Assembly (NCBI GenBank): GCA_037447655.1
Contig: JBBHKE010001465.1
Span: 1-22,251 of the forward strand
Reading direction: 5' to 3'
DNA: 22,251 bases
Source of the DNA: Zygnema cylindricum
Taxonomy: Eukaryota > Streptophyta > Zygnematophyceae > Zygnematales > Zygnemataceae
Below the pieces are notes generated by a model. The model did no database searches. It was not told the origin of the DNA and saw only the letters and a list, made by a program, of their open reading frames with translations. Below, in pieces: positions 9,263 to 19,090 of this stretch (position 1 is the first letter of the stretch; the number at the start of each line of letters is the position of its first letter). The translations under genes and the position numbers were made by a program.

Positions 9263-9766
9263 TACCGTTGACATCCGTACATAGACCGAATCGTCAACGC
9301 AAACCGAAAAGTACCAAAATAAACATTATTTGAAAGCATATCGCTCCGTGCGAATCATCATATCGCGCGCGTTCGATTCTCCACATTGAATCGTAACACA
9401 TTCTACTAGTGCATAAATTGTCTAGATATTGTCTTGAGATGTGAGGTCAAAATATGTTAAAGTAATAACTAGAATAAACTTAAAAAATGAGACTAAGTGA
9501 ATACAATTTATGTAAGCAATACTATTTAAGGTATCTCAAAAGAATTGGAAATGGAAAAGTTTCCTTTCTCCTATGTCATTGACGGGGAAGGTTTGATATC
9601 CACGCGGAAGTTTTCTTTCAGTGCATTTAATGAAATGTCACACATTTTTTTATATCCCCACTTTAAACGTGTTCACAAGAAACAAGAAAGTAAGATTTTT
9701 AATTTTATTTTTTTTGGCAACCAATAAATTGTCACGCAGTTTTATCCGAATTTCCGGGGCTTCATT
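9263..9766. other. Spacer and putative 3' region of the 226-codon gene
   Basis: The part to about 9410 retains words (ATATCGCGCGC, GAATCGTAACACATT) also found at 12090-12140, so the duplicated unit seems to extend this far. The remainder is AT-rich with no supported gene and would hold the 3' untranslated region of the minus-strand gene ending at 9767. The plus-strand frame at 9545-9727 has no motif. Confidence 0.4.
9704..9709 (-). terminator. Possible polyadenylation signal AATAAA
   Basis: On the minus strand AATAAA occurs 58 bases after the stop of the 226-codon gene, in an A-rich stretch. The position is plausible for a 3' end, but such strings are common in AT-rich DNA. Confidence 0.35.
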
Positions 9767-10447
9767 TTAAGGAGCGTCTGGCGCTGGCTTCTTTACCGTC
9801 GAATCAATTTGAACCTCGGGCGGCGGTAACATCTGGCCGTTCATTTCATTATTAGGGTCAGATGTTGACGTCGCTGCCTTCGATCTACTTCGAGGAACGC
9901 CGAGCGCTCTCTTACTCAATCGAACAGAGCTTCCAAGCCTTGTGCACTGTGCATCCAAACTCATGTGAGCCTTCTCCAACGCTTTGTTAGCATCGCCCAG
10001 CCCAGCTGTGGGTGCCGGGCCGCCCTCCTTGATCTGCGCCAAATAAGTTCGAGCTTTGCTCACAGATTCCGTCGTTTCCGATAAAGCAATATGAGTAGCG
10101 TCCAGATCATCCGCCAAATCTGTTACAGTTTCCTTAAGTTTCTCATTTTCTGCGTCTGCCCTAGAAGTGAGCAGAGCCGTGATGTTCACAATAATTCCTA
10201 AAACGAACATGGCAGTTGCCAGAGATTCCAATGCAGATTTGTCGTTTTCTGCGAATTTATTGAGGCTGGTGCATGTGGAAAGGGCGATACTGGCAAGAAA
10301 GTTGATGAAGTTACTGTAGAGAGGGAGGATTTTGTACATCCATTTAAAAGAAGTTATGGAGGAGTTATAACAGTTGGTTAATCCTTTTTCACACGCATCC
10401 ATTTCTGCCTCAGTTGTCACAGCTGCCTTGACTTCCTCCCCTGCCAT
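9767..10447 (-). CDS. Two-transmembrane coiled-coil protein, family unknown (226 aa)
   Basis: I do not recognise this protein. Residues 1-38 are polar and there is no signal peptide. Two hydrophobic segments follow, about 39-61 (ILPLYSNFINFLASIAL onward) and 75-94 (MFVLGIIVNITALL), joined by a polar loop with NKFAENDKSALES, suggesting a membrane hairpin. Residues 96-141 are charged and heptad-like (ENEKLKETVTDLADDLDA), predicted coiled coil, with a second helical stretch at 150-172. The tail is basic then proline-rich (RSRSK, LPPPE) and ends in PAPDAP. Higher GC and complexity than the surroundings, and a truncated paralogue that preserves the membrane core, argue that it is a real gene. The ATG at 10445-10447 has G at +4 and follows a pyrimidine tract ending in ACAG, so a splice acceptor in the 5' leader is possible. 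No intron is needed within the frame. A role in membrane tethering or organelle shape would be a guess only. Confidence 0.75.
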   Translation of the reverse strand: MAGEEVKAAVTTEAEMDACEKGLTNCYNSSITSFKWMYKILPLYSNFINFLASIALSTCTSLNKFAENDKSALESLATAMFVLGIIVNITALLTSRADAENEKLKETVTDLADDLDATHIALSETTESVSKARTYLAQIKEGGPAPTAGLGDANKALEKAHMSLDAQCTRLGSSVRLSKRALGVPRSRSKAATSTSDPNNEMNGQMLPPPEVQIDSTVKKPAPDAP

Positions 10448-10501
10448 CTACCCTGTATTTTAAATAGAGAGAAGAGCGAGTAGAGAGAGTCTAGAAAAGC
10501 T

Positions 10502-10893
10502 TTTGTAAGTAGACAAGGAAACAGAAAATGGCGAAGGAAAAAGCTTGAGCTGAATGTAGCTTAGTTGTTCCACATTGGCGACGTTTTATTTTATTTATAT
10601 ATTTTATAGAAGTACGCGTATTGAATTCTTTGTTTTCTGGTCGTTTCGTCTTTTCTTGGATCGAAGAAAATGTCACAAATGCGCAGAGCGACGTGACGGT
10701 CGAAGTCGTCGAATTCTGCGCTTACCTCTTTTGTCGCGTAGAAGAATTTCGACGAATGCCGGCGTTTGTCGGTTTATATAATTATTAATAGTAGGAAGGA
10801 GGACTTTTTCCCGTTGACCACGCGAGACCGCAGTTTCGGTGTCCCGAATTGCCGGCAGAAAAAGTACAAAAATGTACGGAATTCCGTGAACAT
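10502..10893 (-). promoter_or_regulatory. Upstream block of the 226-codon gene, conserved with 7970-8330
   Basis: The block lies just 5' of the gene on its own strand and is conserved with the paralogue's upstream region over about 350-390 bp, including short indels. It contains the TATA-like string listed separately and the shared words GCGCAGAGCGACGTGACGGT, AGAAGTACGC and CAGAAAAAGTAC. Sharing can be explained by common origin alone; selection is not shown. Confidence 0.55.
10591..10608 (-). promoter_or_regulatory. TATA-like element of the 226-codon gene
   Basis: On the minus strand the string reads TATAAAATATATAAATAA, about 144 bases before the ATG. The paralogue keeps the equivalent string at 8059-8077 with one base inserted. 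A leader of roughly 110-120 bases would follow if transcription starts about 30 bases downstream. Confidence 0.45.
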
Positions 10894-11310
10894 TACACCG
10901 CCAATCGCTATTAGCGTGTACGTTTGAATAGTGTATACTATTATTTAGCGTGGTGTACGCTAATTAAGAATTTGAAAATTTTGGAAAAAAACATACATTC
11001 TAATTGTTTACTAATGCTAACAGGTGGCAAATTTCTAGAGGCTTCTTGGCGGCGCACGCTCACACGTGTCACCCCATGGCTGGTATTGTGTTTAAGGGAC
11101 ACCATGACTTTGTGTTAATTAATCAAGCAAGGAACACAAGGAGGAATAGAGACAAGGAGATAGAAGAGCAAAATTTGTAATTTCGGATTTTTATTAATAT
11201 GAGAAATTTCCGAAATGTCTCTTCAATGTTGATTTAATGTTTTATAATCTGAATGCTTCTGCTGCTATAATTGTTTGTAATTGAGCTCAGAATTTACTAT
11301 CGATCCTTTC
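10894..11310. other. Spacer with no supported gene
   Basis: AT-rich sequence between the conserved upstream block and the repeat module. The frame at 10924-11118 has no recognisable motif. TTTCGGA and TCCGAAA near 11193-11216 form a small inverted repeat. Confidence 0.35.
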
Positions 11311-11314
11311 AGAC

Positions 11315-11416
11315 GTGCCTTGCACGATAGATAAAAGGTGCCGTGCACGATAGATAAAAGCATAGGTGCCGTGCACGATAGATAAAAGGTGTCGTGCACG
11401 ATAGATAAAAGTATAG
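11315..11416 (+). repeat. 23/28-bp alternating tandem repeat, four units
   Basis: Units are 11315-11337 (23 bp), 11338-11365 (28 bp), 11366-11388 (23 bp) and 11389-11416 (28 bp). Each carries CGTGCACGATAGATAAA or a one-base variant. The longer units add CATAG or TATAG. The first copy of the module at 9000 has a single unit, so this is a local expansion, apparently by duplication of a 51-bp pair. Confidence 0.9.
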
Positions 11417-11470
11417 GTGGCGCCTTTCGGAGGAAGGCCCACGGTGGTGCCTTTTGGAGGAAGGCCCACG
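11417..11470 (+). repeat. 27-bp tandem repeat, two units
   Basis: Units 11417-11443 and 11444-11470 start GTGG(C/T)GCCTTT and end GGAGGAAGGCCCACG, differing at two bases. The corresponding module at 9000-9262 has one unit. Confidence 0.9.
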
Positions 11471-11672
11471 GGAAGAAGAAAGCACGCAGAAAAGTGGAGA
11501 CGTGCTTTTCTCCTTCGAGAAGAGAAAAGAAACATTTAGTTTCGTGCGCCTTATGCTACGAAACTTCGTATAATTCCTTTCGTGAGCAGTACGCCACAAA
11601 ACTTCAAACAATAACTTTAGTGCGCCGTGCGCGAAACGACAAACGTACATACTCCAATCGTATGGTACCTTG
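11471..11672. repeat. Upstream repeat module, second copy (hairpin plus 39-bp repeats)
   Basis: Direct copy of 9060-9262. The hairpin (GAAGAAGAAAGCACG with CGTGCTTTTCTCCTTC, 11473-11520) is kept, followed by units at 11539-11577, 11578-11615 and a shortened one at 11616-11640. Homology stops just after ACTCCAATCGTATGGTA. Frames on both strands here (11287-11676) are read-throughs of the repeats. Confidence 0.75.
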
Positions 11673-12148
11673 CTGAATCGAGCATTTTTAGGTGTGAAGG
11701 TCGCGTGTGAGGGGGTCCACGTCGCCCTGCACTCCTTTCACTCCAATTTCGCTTTACGACGCCTCGCGCCGCGCGGCGGGTCGCAAGTATAAATATGTTT
11801 AGGGTTTTTTTCTCATTCGTGTTTTTTTTTATAAAAAAAAACCCGAACCAATAACCCTATGACCCTAAAAATCCGCGGTACCCGGGCGGTATTTTGCAAG
11901 TGTGCAGGTCTCGGCGCATTTCGCCTCGTGTAGGAGACCTGCACACCCTGCACACCACGGGCGAGCCGACTAAGAAACCTTACCTGTACCGTTGGCGTAC
12001 ATTCTGCGTACTGAAGCGTTGACGTGAATCAAAGTATCGCGAAGTACCGTGACGTCAACACAAGTCATCAAAGCATACTTAAAAGTGAATTGTGCCACGC
12101 GAGCCAAAATATCGCGCGCTTTGAATCGTAACACATTGAATCATAACA
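11673..12148. other. GC-richer spacer with a strong hairpin, probable insertion in the second duplicate
   Basis: About 300 bp (11673-11990) have no counterpart after the first module, whereas 12000-12140 again resembles 9290-9410. The inserted part contains a GCG-rich stretch (11760-11785), an A/T run, and the hairpin at 11900-11946. No gene is seen. Confidence 0.4.
11900..11946. repeat. Perfect 13-bp inverted repeat (hairpin)
   Basis: GTGTGCAGGTCTC (11900-11912) and GAGACCTGCACAC (11934-11946) are perfect complements separated by 21 bases, inside which GGCG and CGCC can also pair. It is one of the most stable short inverted repeats in the window. It might be a foldback transposon core or a structured RNA; nothing decides between them. 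Confidence 0.75.
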
Positions 12149-15100
12149 CTTTTCCTTCTAATTTTAATCTCATTCTCCCTTCTTTCTAATTATAATCTCA
12201 ATCTTTTTTTTTTCTAATTTCAATCTCAAACTCTTCTCTCTTTCTAATTCTAATCTTAAACGCTCTTCTTCCTAATTCTAATCCTGATTTCTCTTCCGTC
12301 TAATTCTCATCTTAATCGCTTTCTTTTCAATTTCTAATCTTGATCGCTGTCTTCTAACTGTAACTTTGATGGAGATGTCTTCTAACTGTGACTTTGATGG
12401 AGATCCCTTCTAATCCAGATCTTGATCGCTGTCCTTTCTAAATTTGATCTTGATGGGTCTAACTTTAATCTTGATCGCTATTCCTTCTTATTCTAATCTT
12501 ATTCTTTCTTCTTTCTAGTTTTCATCGTCATCGCTCTTCCTTCTAGTTCTAATTTTGACCTCTTTTCTTTCTAGTTTTAAAAGTCATATCTCTTCCTTCT
12601 AATTCTAATCTCAATTTCTTTACCTTCTAATCCTAAATCATTTATTTTTCCTTTTAATTCTAATATTAATCGCTCTTCAATTTAATTCTAATCATGAACA
12701 CATCACTTTTCTTTCTAATTTTGATCTTAACTGTTTTTTTTTCGAGTTCTAATCATGATCGCTCTTCCTTCAAATTCTCGTATTAAAAAATCTCTCTTCC
12801 TTTTAATTCATATTTTAATCAATCTCTCTTCCTTCTAGTTCCTATGTTAATCAATCTCTTCACTGTCTAATTCTAATCCGAATCTTTATTTCTTCTAATT
12901 CAAATCACTATTTCTCTTCATTCTAGTTCTAAGCTAAATCTTCTTTCCTTCTCATTCGAATATTCATCCCATTCCCTCTCATTTTTATCTTAATTTCTCT
13001 TCCTTCTAATTCCAAATTTGATCGCTCCTCCTTATTTCGATCTAGATCGCTCTTCTTTCTAGTTCTAATCTTGATCGCTCTTCCTCCAAATTCGAATCTT
13101 AAACTTTCTTCCTTATAGTTCAATACTTATCTCTCTTCCTTCTAATTCTAATATTAATCTATATTCCTTCCGATTCTAATTGTTATCTCTCTTCCTTCCT
13201 GTCCTAATCGTAATCTCTTGTTCTTTCAAATCTAATCTTACTAAATCTCTCTTCCTTCTCATTCTTATCTTAATCAATCTCTCATCCTTTAAAGCATTAT
13301 TTCAATCAATCTCTCTTCTTTCTAATCTATATTTGAACCAAACTCTCTTCCTTTTAATTCTAATCCCAAACTCTCGTTCTTCTAGCTTTTATCTCAACTT
13401 TTTCCTTCTAATTCTAATGTTAACCTTTCTTCCTTATTCTAATTTAATTCTCTATTCCTTCATATTATAATCTCAATCTCACTTCCTTCTAATCTAAATC
13501 TTAAACTCTCTTCCTCTAATTCCAATGGCAATCTCTCATCTTTCTAATTCTATCCTCAACCTCTCTTCTTTCTAATTATAATCTCAAGCTCTCTTATTTC
13601 TAATTTCAATCTCAATCCTTCTTTCTTCTTATTTTAATCTCAATCACTTTTCGCTATAATTATAATTTCAATCGCTTTTCCTTCTAATCATGATCTAGAT
13701 CGCTCTTCTTTCTAATTCTAATCTCAATCTATTTCTTTTTAAATAAAATTTTAATCTTTCTTCATTCTAGTTCTGATTTTGATCCCTCTTCTTTCTAATT
13801 CTAATCGCAATGTGTCATCTTTCTAATTATAATCTCAATCTGTGTTAATTCTAATTCCATTTTAAGATTGTTTTTTTTCGTAATTTTAATAGCATTCTCT
13901 CTTTTTCCTAATTCTAATCTTAATCGATCTTCCTCCTAACACTAATGTTCATCGCTCTTCGATTTACTTTTAATTGTAATCGCTCTCCATTCTAATACAT
14001 CTTAATCAATCTCTCTTCTACTTTCAATCTTAATCAATCTTTATTCCTTGTAAACCTCATCTTAAACAATCCCTCGTCCCAATTCTCTTCTTACTCCATC
14101 TTTCTTCCTTCTTATTCTAAGCTGAATCTCTTTTCCTTCTTATTCTAATCTCAGTCTCAATTCTATCTAACTGTAATCTCAATATGCCATCCTTCTAATT
14201 ACAATTTCAACTACTCTACCTTCTCATTTTTAACATCTAATTTTAGTCTTAAACATTCTCTTCCTTCTAATTTTAATCTTAATCGATATCTTTTCCTTCT
14301 AGCTAGAAAGTTACTCTTCTTTCTAATCAAAATCTCAATCTCACTTTCTTATTGTTATGATCTCAATGTCTCTTCTTTCTTTTTTAATTTCAATCTCTCG
14401 TCTGTCGTATTCTAATCTCAATTCGTCTTCCTTCTAATTCTAATCTCATTCTCTTTTCATTCTAGTTCCAATCTCAATCGCATTTCTAATTTCACATTAA
14501 TCAATCTCCATTCCTTCTAATTCTCGTTATAATCTATCTCTTTCCCTTCTAATTTTAGTCCCAATCTCTCTTCTTTCGGGTTTTAATTCCAATCTCTCTT
14601 CGTTCGAGTTTTAATTCCAATCTCACTTCTTTCCTGTTCTAATTTTAATCTCTCCTCCTAACTCTAGTCTCAACCAATTTCTCTCATTCTTTTAATTACA
14701 ATCTCAATCTCGCCTCCTCGTTCTAATCTCTATTTCTCTTCATCTCATTCTAATCTTGATCGCTCTTCCTCCTTATTGTCACATTGATCGCTTTTCATTC
14801 TATTTTTTATCTTGATCGCTCTTCTTTCTAACTCAAAACTTGATTTTTCTTCTTTCGTAATCTTCATCGTTTTTCCTTTCTTCTTATTCTCATCTTGTTC
14901 GTTCTTCCTTCTAATCCTGCTCTAGATTGCTCTCCCTTCTAATTTATAATTTTAATAGCCTCTCTACCATTTGTTTCTTATCTTAATCAATATCTCTTCT
15001 TTCAATTTAAATCCCAATCTCTTACTTTTCGTCCTAATCTCAATCTCTCTTCCTAGTAGTTCTAATCTCAACCCCTTTTCCGATTATAATCTCAATATCT

Positions 15101-16556
15101 CATTTTTCCAATTCTAATCTCGATCTTTCTATTTTCTAACTATAATTTCAATCGCTCTTCCTTCTTATAAATATCTTGATCGTTCTTTTCTCTAATTATA
15201 ATCTTAAATATTATTCTTTCTTCCTCTAATCTTAATCGCTCATCCTTCCACTTGTGATCTTGATCGCTCTTCCTTCTAACTCAAAACTTGATTTTTCTTC
15301 CTTCGTAATCTTCATCGCTTTTCCTTTCTTCTTATTCTAATCTGATCGCTTTTCTTTCCTCCTAATTCTCATTTTGATCGCTCCTAATTCTGATCTTGGT
15401 CGCTCTTCCTTCATATTCTAATATTGATTGTTCTTCTTTCGTAATCTTTAACACTTTTCTTTCCTTCTAATTCTCATTTTGATCGCTCTTCTTTAGATTC
15501 TGACCTTGAAAGCTCTTCCTTCTTGTTCTGATCTCGATCTCTTCTAGTTCTAATCTTGATCATTTTTTCTTCTAATTTTAATATTAATTTCTCTGCCTTC
15601 TACTTATACTCTTAATCACTCTTCCTTCTACTTCTAATTTTAAATGCTCTTCCTTCTAATTCTAATCCGAAGCTCTCTACCTTCTACTTCTAACCTCATT
15701 CACAATTCTGTCTTATTCTAATCCTGCTCGGTCTTTCTTCTTCATCTAATCTTGATCGAATTTCTTTCTATCACTAATCTTGATCCCTCTTCTTTCTAAA
15801 TCATATCATGATCGCTCTTCCATCTTATTGTGATCTTGATCCCTCTTCCTCCTAATCCTCTTGATCTCTCTTCCGTCTAGTTCAAATTTTGATCGCCCTT
15901 CCTACTAGATTTATTCTCGGAATCTCTTTTTCTTAGTACTAATTTGAACCTATCTTCCTTCTATATCTAATCTTGATATCTTTTCCTTCCGATTCTTATT
16001 GTAGTCTCTTTTCCTTCTAATTTTAATCTTAATCTCTCTTCTCCTAATTCTAATCTTAATCAATATCTCTTCTTTCTAAGTCTATCTCAGTTAATCTGTC
16101 CGTTTAATTCACATCATTATCAATCTCACTTCTTTTTTATTCTAATCCTATTCTCTCTTCTTTCTAGTTCTAATATCAATACCTCTTTTCTATTTCTAAT
16201 CTCAATCTCTCTTCCTTCTAATTCTAATTCCAATATCTTTTTCTTCTACTTCCCGTCTTAATAAATCTCTTTTCTTTCTAATCTCATCTTAATCAATCTG
16301 TTTTTCTTCTAATTCTAATCCCAATATATTTTCCTTCTCATTCTAATCACAATCTATCTTCCATGTAGTTGTAATCTCAATCCCTCTACCTTCTAATTCT
16401 AAACTTGATCTCTCTTATTTTAAATTATTACCGTAATCGCTTTATCTTCTAATTCTAATGTTCATGTTCTTTTAAATTCTAGCCTTAATCGTTTTTCCTT
16501 CTTATCCTTATCTCAGTTGCTCTTCTTTCTTATTCTATTCTTGTTCGCTCTTCCTT
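12149..16556 (+). repeat. 4.4-kb degenerate pyrimidine-rich satellite, period about 28 bp
   Basis: The array repeats a loose unit built on CTTCCTTCTAATTCTAAT followed by CTCAATCTCT or CTTGATCGCT. Clean 28-bp spacings can be counted around 13137-13240. About 150-160 units would fit. The plus strand carries mostly pyrimidines with regular AAT steps, so the strands are very asymmetric. Two flavours, ending AATCAATCTCTC and GATCGCTCTTCC, occur in clusters. Open frames within it (12929-13123 minus, 13180-13470 plus) follow the repeat and are not genes. Unit divergence is high, so the array is old or poorly homogenised. Confidence 0.9.
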
Positions 16557-16560
16557 GTCT

Positions 16561-16640
16561 GTACTCTACTCCCTCTCCCTCTCCCCCTCACCCTCTCCCT
16601 TTTCGCTAACCCTTCCCTTCCCCTCCCCTTCCCTCTCCCA
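16561..16640 (+). repeat. Pure CT-rich tract closing the satellite
   Basis: CCCTCTCCCTCTCC and CCCTTCCCCTCC words replace the AAT-containing units directly after the satellite. The composition matches the blocks at 1595 and 2920. Confidence 0.8.
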
Positions 16641-17195
16641 ATCCACCATAAATTGAAATATCAGTCCACAAATATCTTTGTGTATCTTTACATATCTTCA
16701 TTCTTCCCGGTCGTTTGAATTGTAACCTTGAAAAACTTGCATTGTAACTTCGAAAAACTATAACTTCATCCGTAGTTTTGAAAATGATATGAATATTTGT
16801 CCACAAATACTTTTGTTATTTTAAACAATGACACGAAATGTTTGCTTTTTCCCATTCACATCCAAGAAGGTATTTGAAGATGCAAAACGACATCATTACA
16901 ATAGTCAACCGAAATTCAAATTAAAGATCTTGGGTCTACTTCTCCAACGAAAATGTAGGACAACGTTTTTTATTTTTTTCTTTAACTGTAATCGTGCATG
17001 TACACATCTTGTAATGTTTATTTTTTAGAGTAGAATATGCATCCTCCCTCCCACTGTTCACTCACAAGAATTGCAATCTTGTGAGGTTCCCAATCTCTGG
17101 AGCTATGCTCCCTCCCAATGGTTCGCTCATAACTTTTTCCTCGACATCTGTGAACAGACATCTGCACTGACCACCCGGATATGTCATTAAACAAG
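16641..17195. other. Spacer with short repeats, no supported gene
   Basis: GTCCACAAATA recurs near 16663 and 16799, and ATTGTAAC followed by TTGAAAAACT or TTCGAAAAACT recurs near 16719 and 16741. CTCACAAGA and TCTTGTGAG at 17061-17085 form a 9-bp hairpin. Frames at 16606-16806 and 16828-17028 show no motif. Confidence 0.4.
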
Positions 17196-18455
17196 ATCCT
17201 TTTATTTTCTTCCCTCCTCCCCCACCCCGCTCGCCATTCTACCCCTCCTTACAACCCACCTTCCGATTGTTACAAAACATGTAACAAACCCCACAACAAT
17301 CCCCTTCATATTCTCACTTAACAACCCCCCCTCTGTTTTATATACAACAATGGACTGCCAACGAGTTACTTCATGTTTTTCCACAACTACCGACCCCTTT
17401 CCTCCCTCCCCCCCGCGATCCCCCCACTTCTCCTTATACATGGTAAAGATTTTTCCACTCGGCTTCCATTGATGCCTCTTGGATGGCATCGTAGAAATGG
17501 ATCAATGTTGTTATTTCATTTGTACGCACGAACAAATCGGGTTCGCTGTGGAATTTATTATTTTGATATCTATGTACTTTCGGTCAAGCGTCCCTAGTAC
17601 GGGTCCGGCCTGGTCCAATCTTTTTGTACCATGTGGTTAGTGATGTGTGTTGGTACCCTTTTACCGATAATCGATATTTTTTTTTTGGCATACCGACAAT
17701 CAATATTTCGGCTCCACATTTAGTTAAGGGAACTATTAGGATGAATTATCGATGTAGCGAGAAAAATTATTGAAAAATTTCAAGCCAATAACTATCAACA
17801 AAAATTACACAATGTGGTGCGAAGTGGATAGTGAAAAATTGTTCAAAAGCCACCCTCCCACCCTCGTCGTAATTTGTAGTTGTTGGTCATGGAGCGCAAT
17901 ATAGCGACCCTTTACTTTTTCATAACCTACCGTATAGTTTCTCCAATTTATCGCAATAAAATTTTTCCCTATACGCAACACTTGTAGTTCTGGTCTTGCT
18001 ACCTGGTGTTATTTAAGAAGGTTTATTTGTTGTATTCCCTTTGTGTACCTTCGAAGTAGACAACTGAACCATCCATTGTTATTAAAATTGAACATTTTCC
18101 AGGCAATCAAATCTTTCAATCTCATCACGTGTTTTTAAGAAATTCAATCGTGACGTCATGGTCAAAAGGTAAGACCATTACCTTTCGATTGTTTGCCTTA
18201 TAATAAAAATCCAATAATCCACCACAAATTTAAAAAAAAATATCAGCTCAAAAATTGTTTGACCTTAATAACGGTGAACGGTGTAGTTCTCTATAAGTTA
18301 TGCTGAGAAAGCTTTAGACAGTGAGAGTGAGACATAGTGATTGATGAAGTGAAGACCTTTGAATTAATGAAGAAAACATTTAATTTGAATGTTAATGGAC
18401 TTCCGTCAAAGCTCTCTTCTTTTGTGGTGATGCTTTATATGCTTCTGCGTGCCTG
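17196..18455. other. Spacer with C-rich tracts and a possible hAT-type end
   Basis: C-rich runs occur at 17210-17260 and 17390-17430. Around 17640-17720 the sequence TTGGTACCC, ACCGATAATCGATATT and ATACCGACAATC resembles the ends of hAT-derived small elements, but no second end is identified. The rest is AT-rich. Frames at 17202-17597 give no clear family match. Confidence 0.3.
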
Positions 18456-18509
18456 ATGTTTTTCTTCTTATCTTATGCGTTATTTTTGTTTTTATCGATC
18501 CTTACATTG

Positions 18510-18740
18510 TCAATCCCTCCCCAACTATCGCCCTTCCTATCTCTCTCACACCCCCCTTTTTCCCGCCCCATCGTATTTAAGGGGGGAAGGGGAGATGAGA
18601 GAGGGGGAGGAGAGGAGGGGTGGGGGAGGAGAAATCTCTTTCCCCACCACCACCCAAAAAAAACCCCTTCCCCTAAAACTCCTCTTTCCTCTTCCCACTA
18701 CCTCTCTCAGTGCTCCTCCCCTCCCCTCCCCCTCTAAACC
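18510..18740. repeat. Low-complexity region with switch from pyrimidine to purine and back
   Basis: C/T-rich sequence to about 18570 is followed by G/A-rich 18578-18635, then C/T-rich again to 18736. The frames at 18456-18861 on the plus strand are artefacts of this composition. Confidence 0.7.
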
Positions 18741-18780
18741 TTTAGGAAAAGGACAAAATTGTCATCAAAAACATGTCGCA

Positions 18781-19090
18781 TCATTTTTCTACCGCTCTTC
18801 TTTGTTTCTCTTTCCCCACCTCCCCTCTCCAACCATCTATTTCCATCCACTGCCCCTTTGAGCCTCGCCAAGGCCCAAGCCTCCCTTTAAAATCCCATCG
18901 CAACAAAGAGTGCAAATAAATAAAGACCAAACATTTAGTGCGAACATATATATGTAGAAAGAGAAACAGAAAGAGAGGAAAAAAAAAAGAAAAAAGGGGT
19001 GGGGAGAGAAAGAGGGGATGTGGGAGAAAGTCATCGCATGTAAAAACTACATTCATCCCCCCTAATGAACCAAATTTCGTGCGAAATTGA
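18781..19090 (-). CDS. Possible third exon of the secreted-protein gene
   Basis: On the minus strand, CTCTCTCTCTTTATTTTGCAG is an excellent splice acceptor at 19091-19111. Reading from 19090 in the phase left by exon 2 gives I, then QFRTKFGSLGGMNVVFTCDD. The frame then enters a T/C-rich tract (a hydrophobic F/L/P run) and stays open to a stop at 18781, which would give about 182 residues in total. The tract looks more like intron than protein, so the true exon may be short, but no canonical donor is obvious near 19030. Plant leucine-rich repeats (LxxLxLxxNxLxG) are not visible here. Confidence 0.35.

Noticed and set aside
11315-11470. Regularly spaced repeats that might suggest a CRISPR-like array
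   Set aside because: Units are directly adjacent with no unique spacers, and the genome is clearly eukaryotic.
12929-13470. Frames within the 28-bp satellite, one with charged repeats on the minus strand
   Set aside because: The period is not a multiple of three, the frames are short, and they only mirror the repeat.
17430-17520. Minus-strand reading with AIQEASMEAEWKNL, vaguely like the start of copia reverse transcriptase
   Set aside because: It is very short, ends in a stop at once, and no flanking reverse transcriptase motif was found, so a chance resemblance is more likely.
18456-18861. Two overlapping plus-strand frames
   Set aside because: They run through C/T and G/A low-complexity tracts, giving Leu/Ser/Pro and Gly/Glu runs only.
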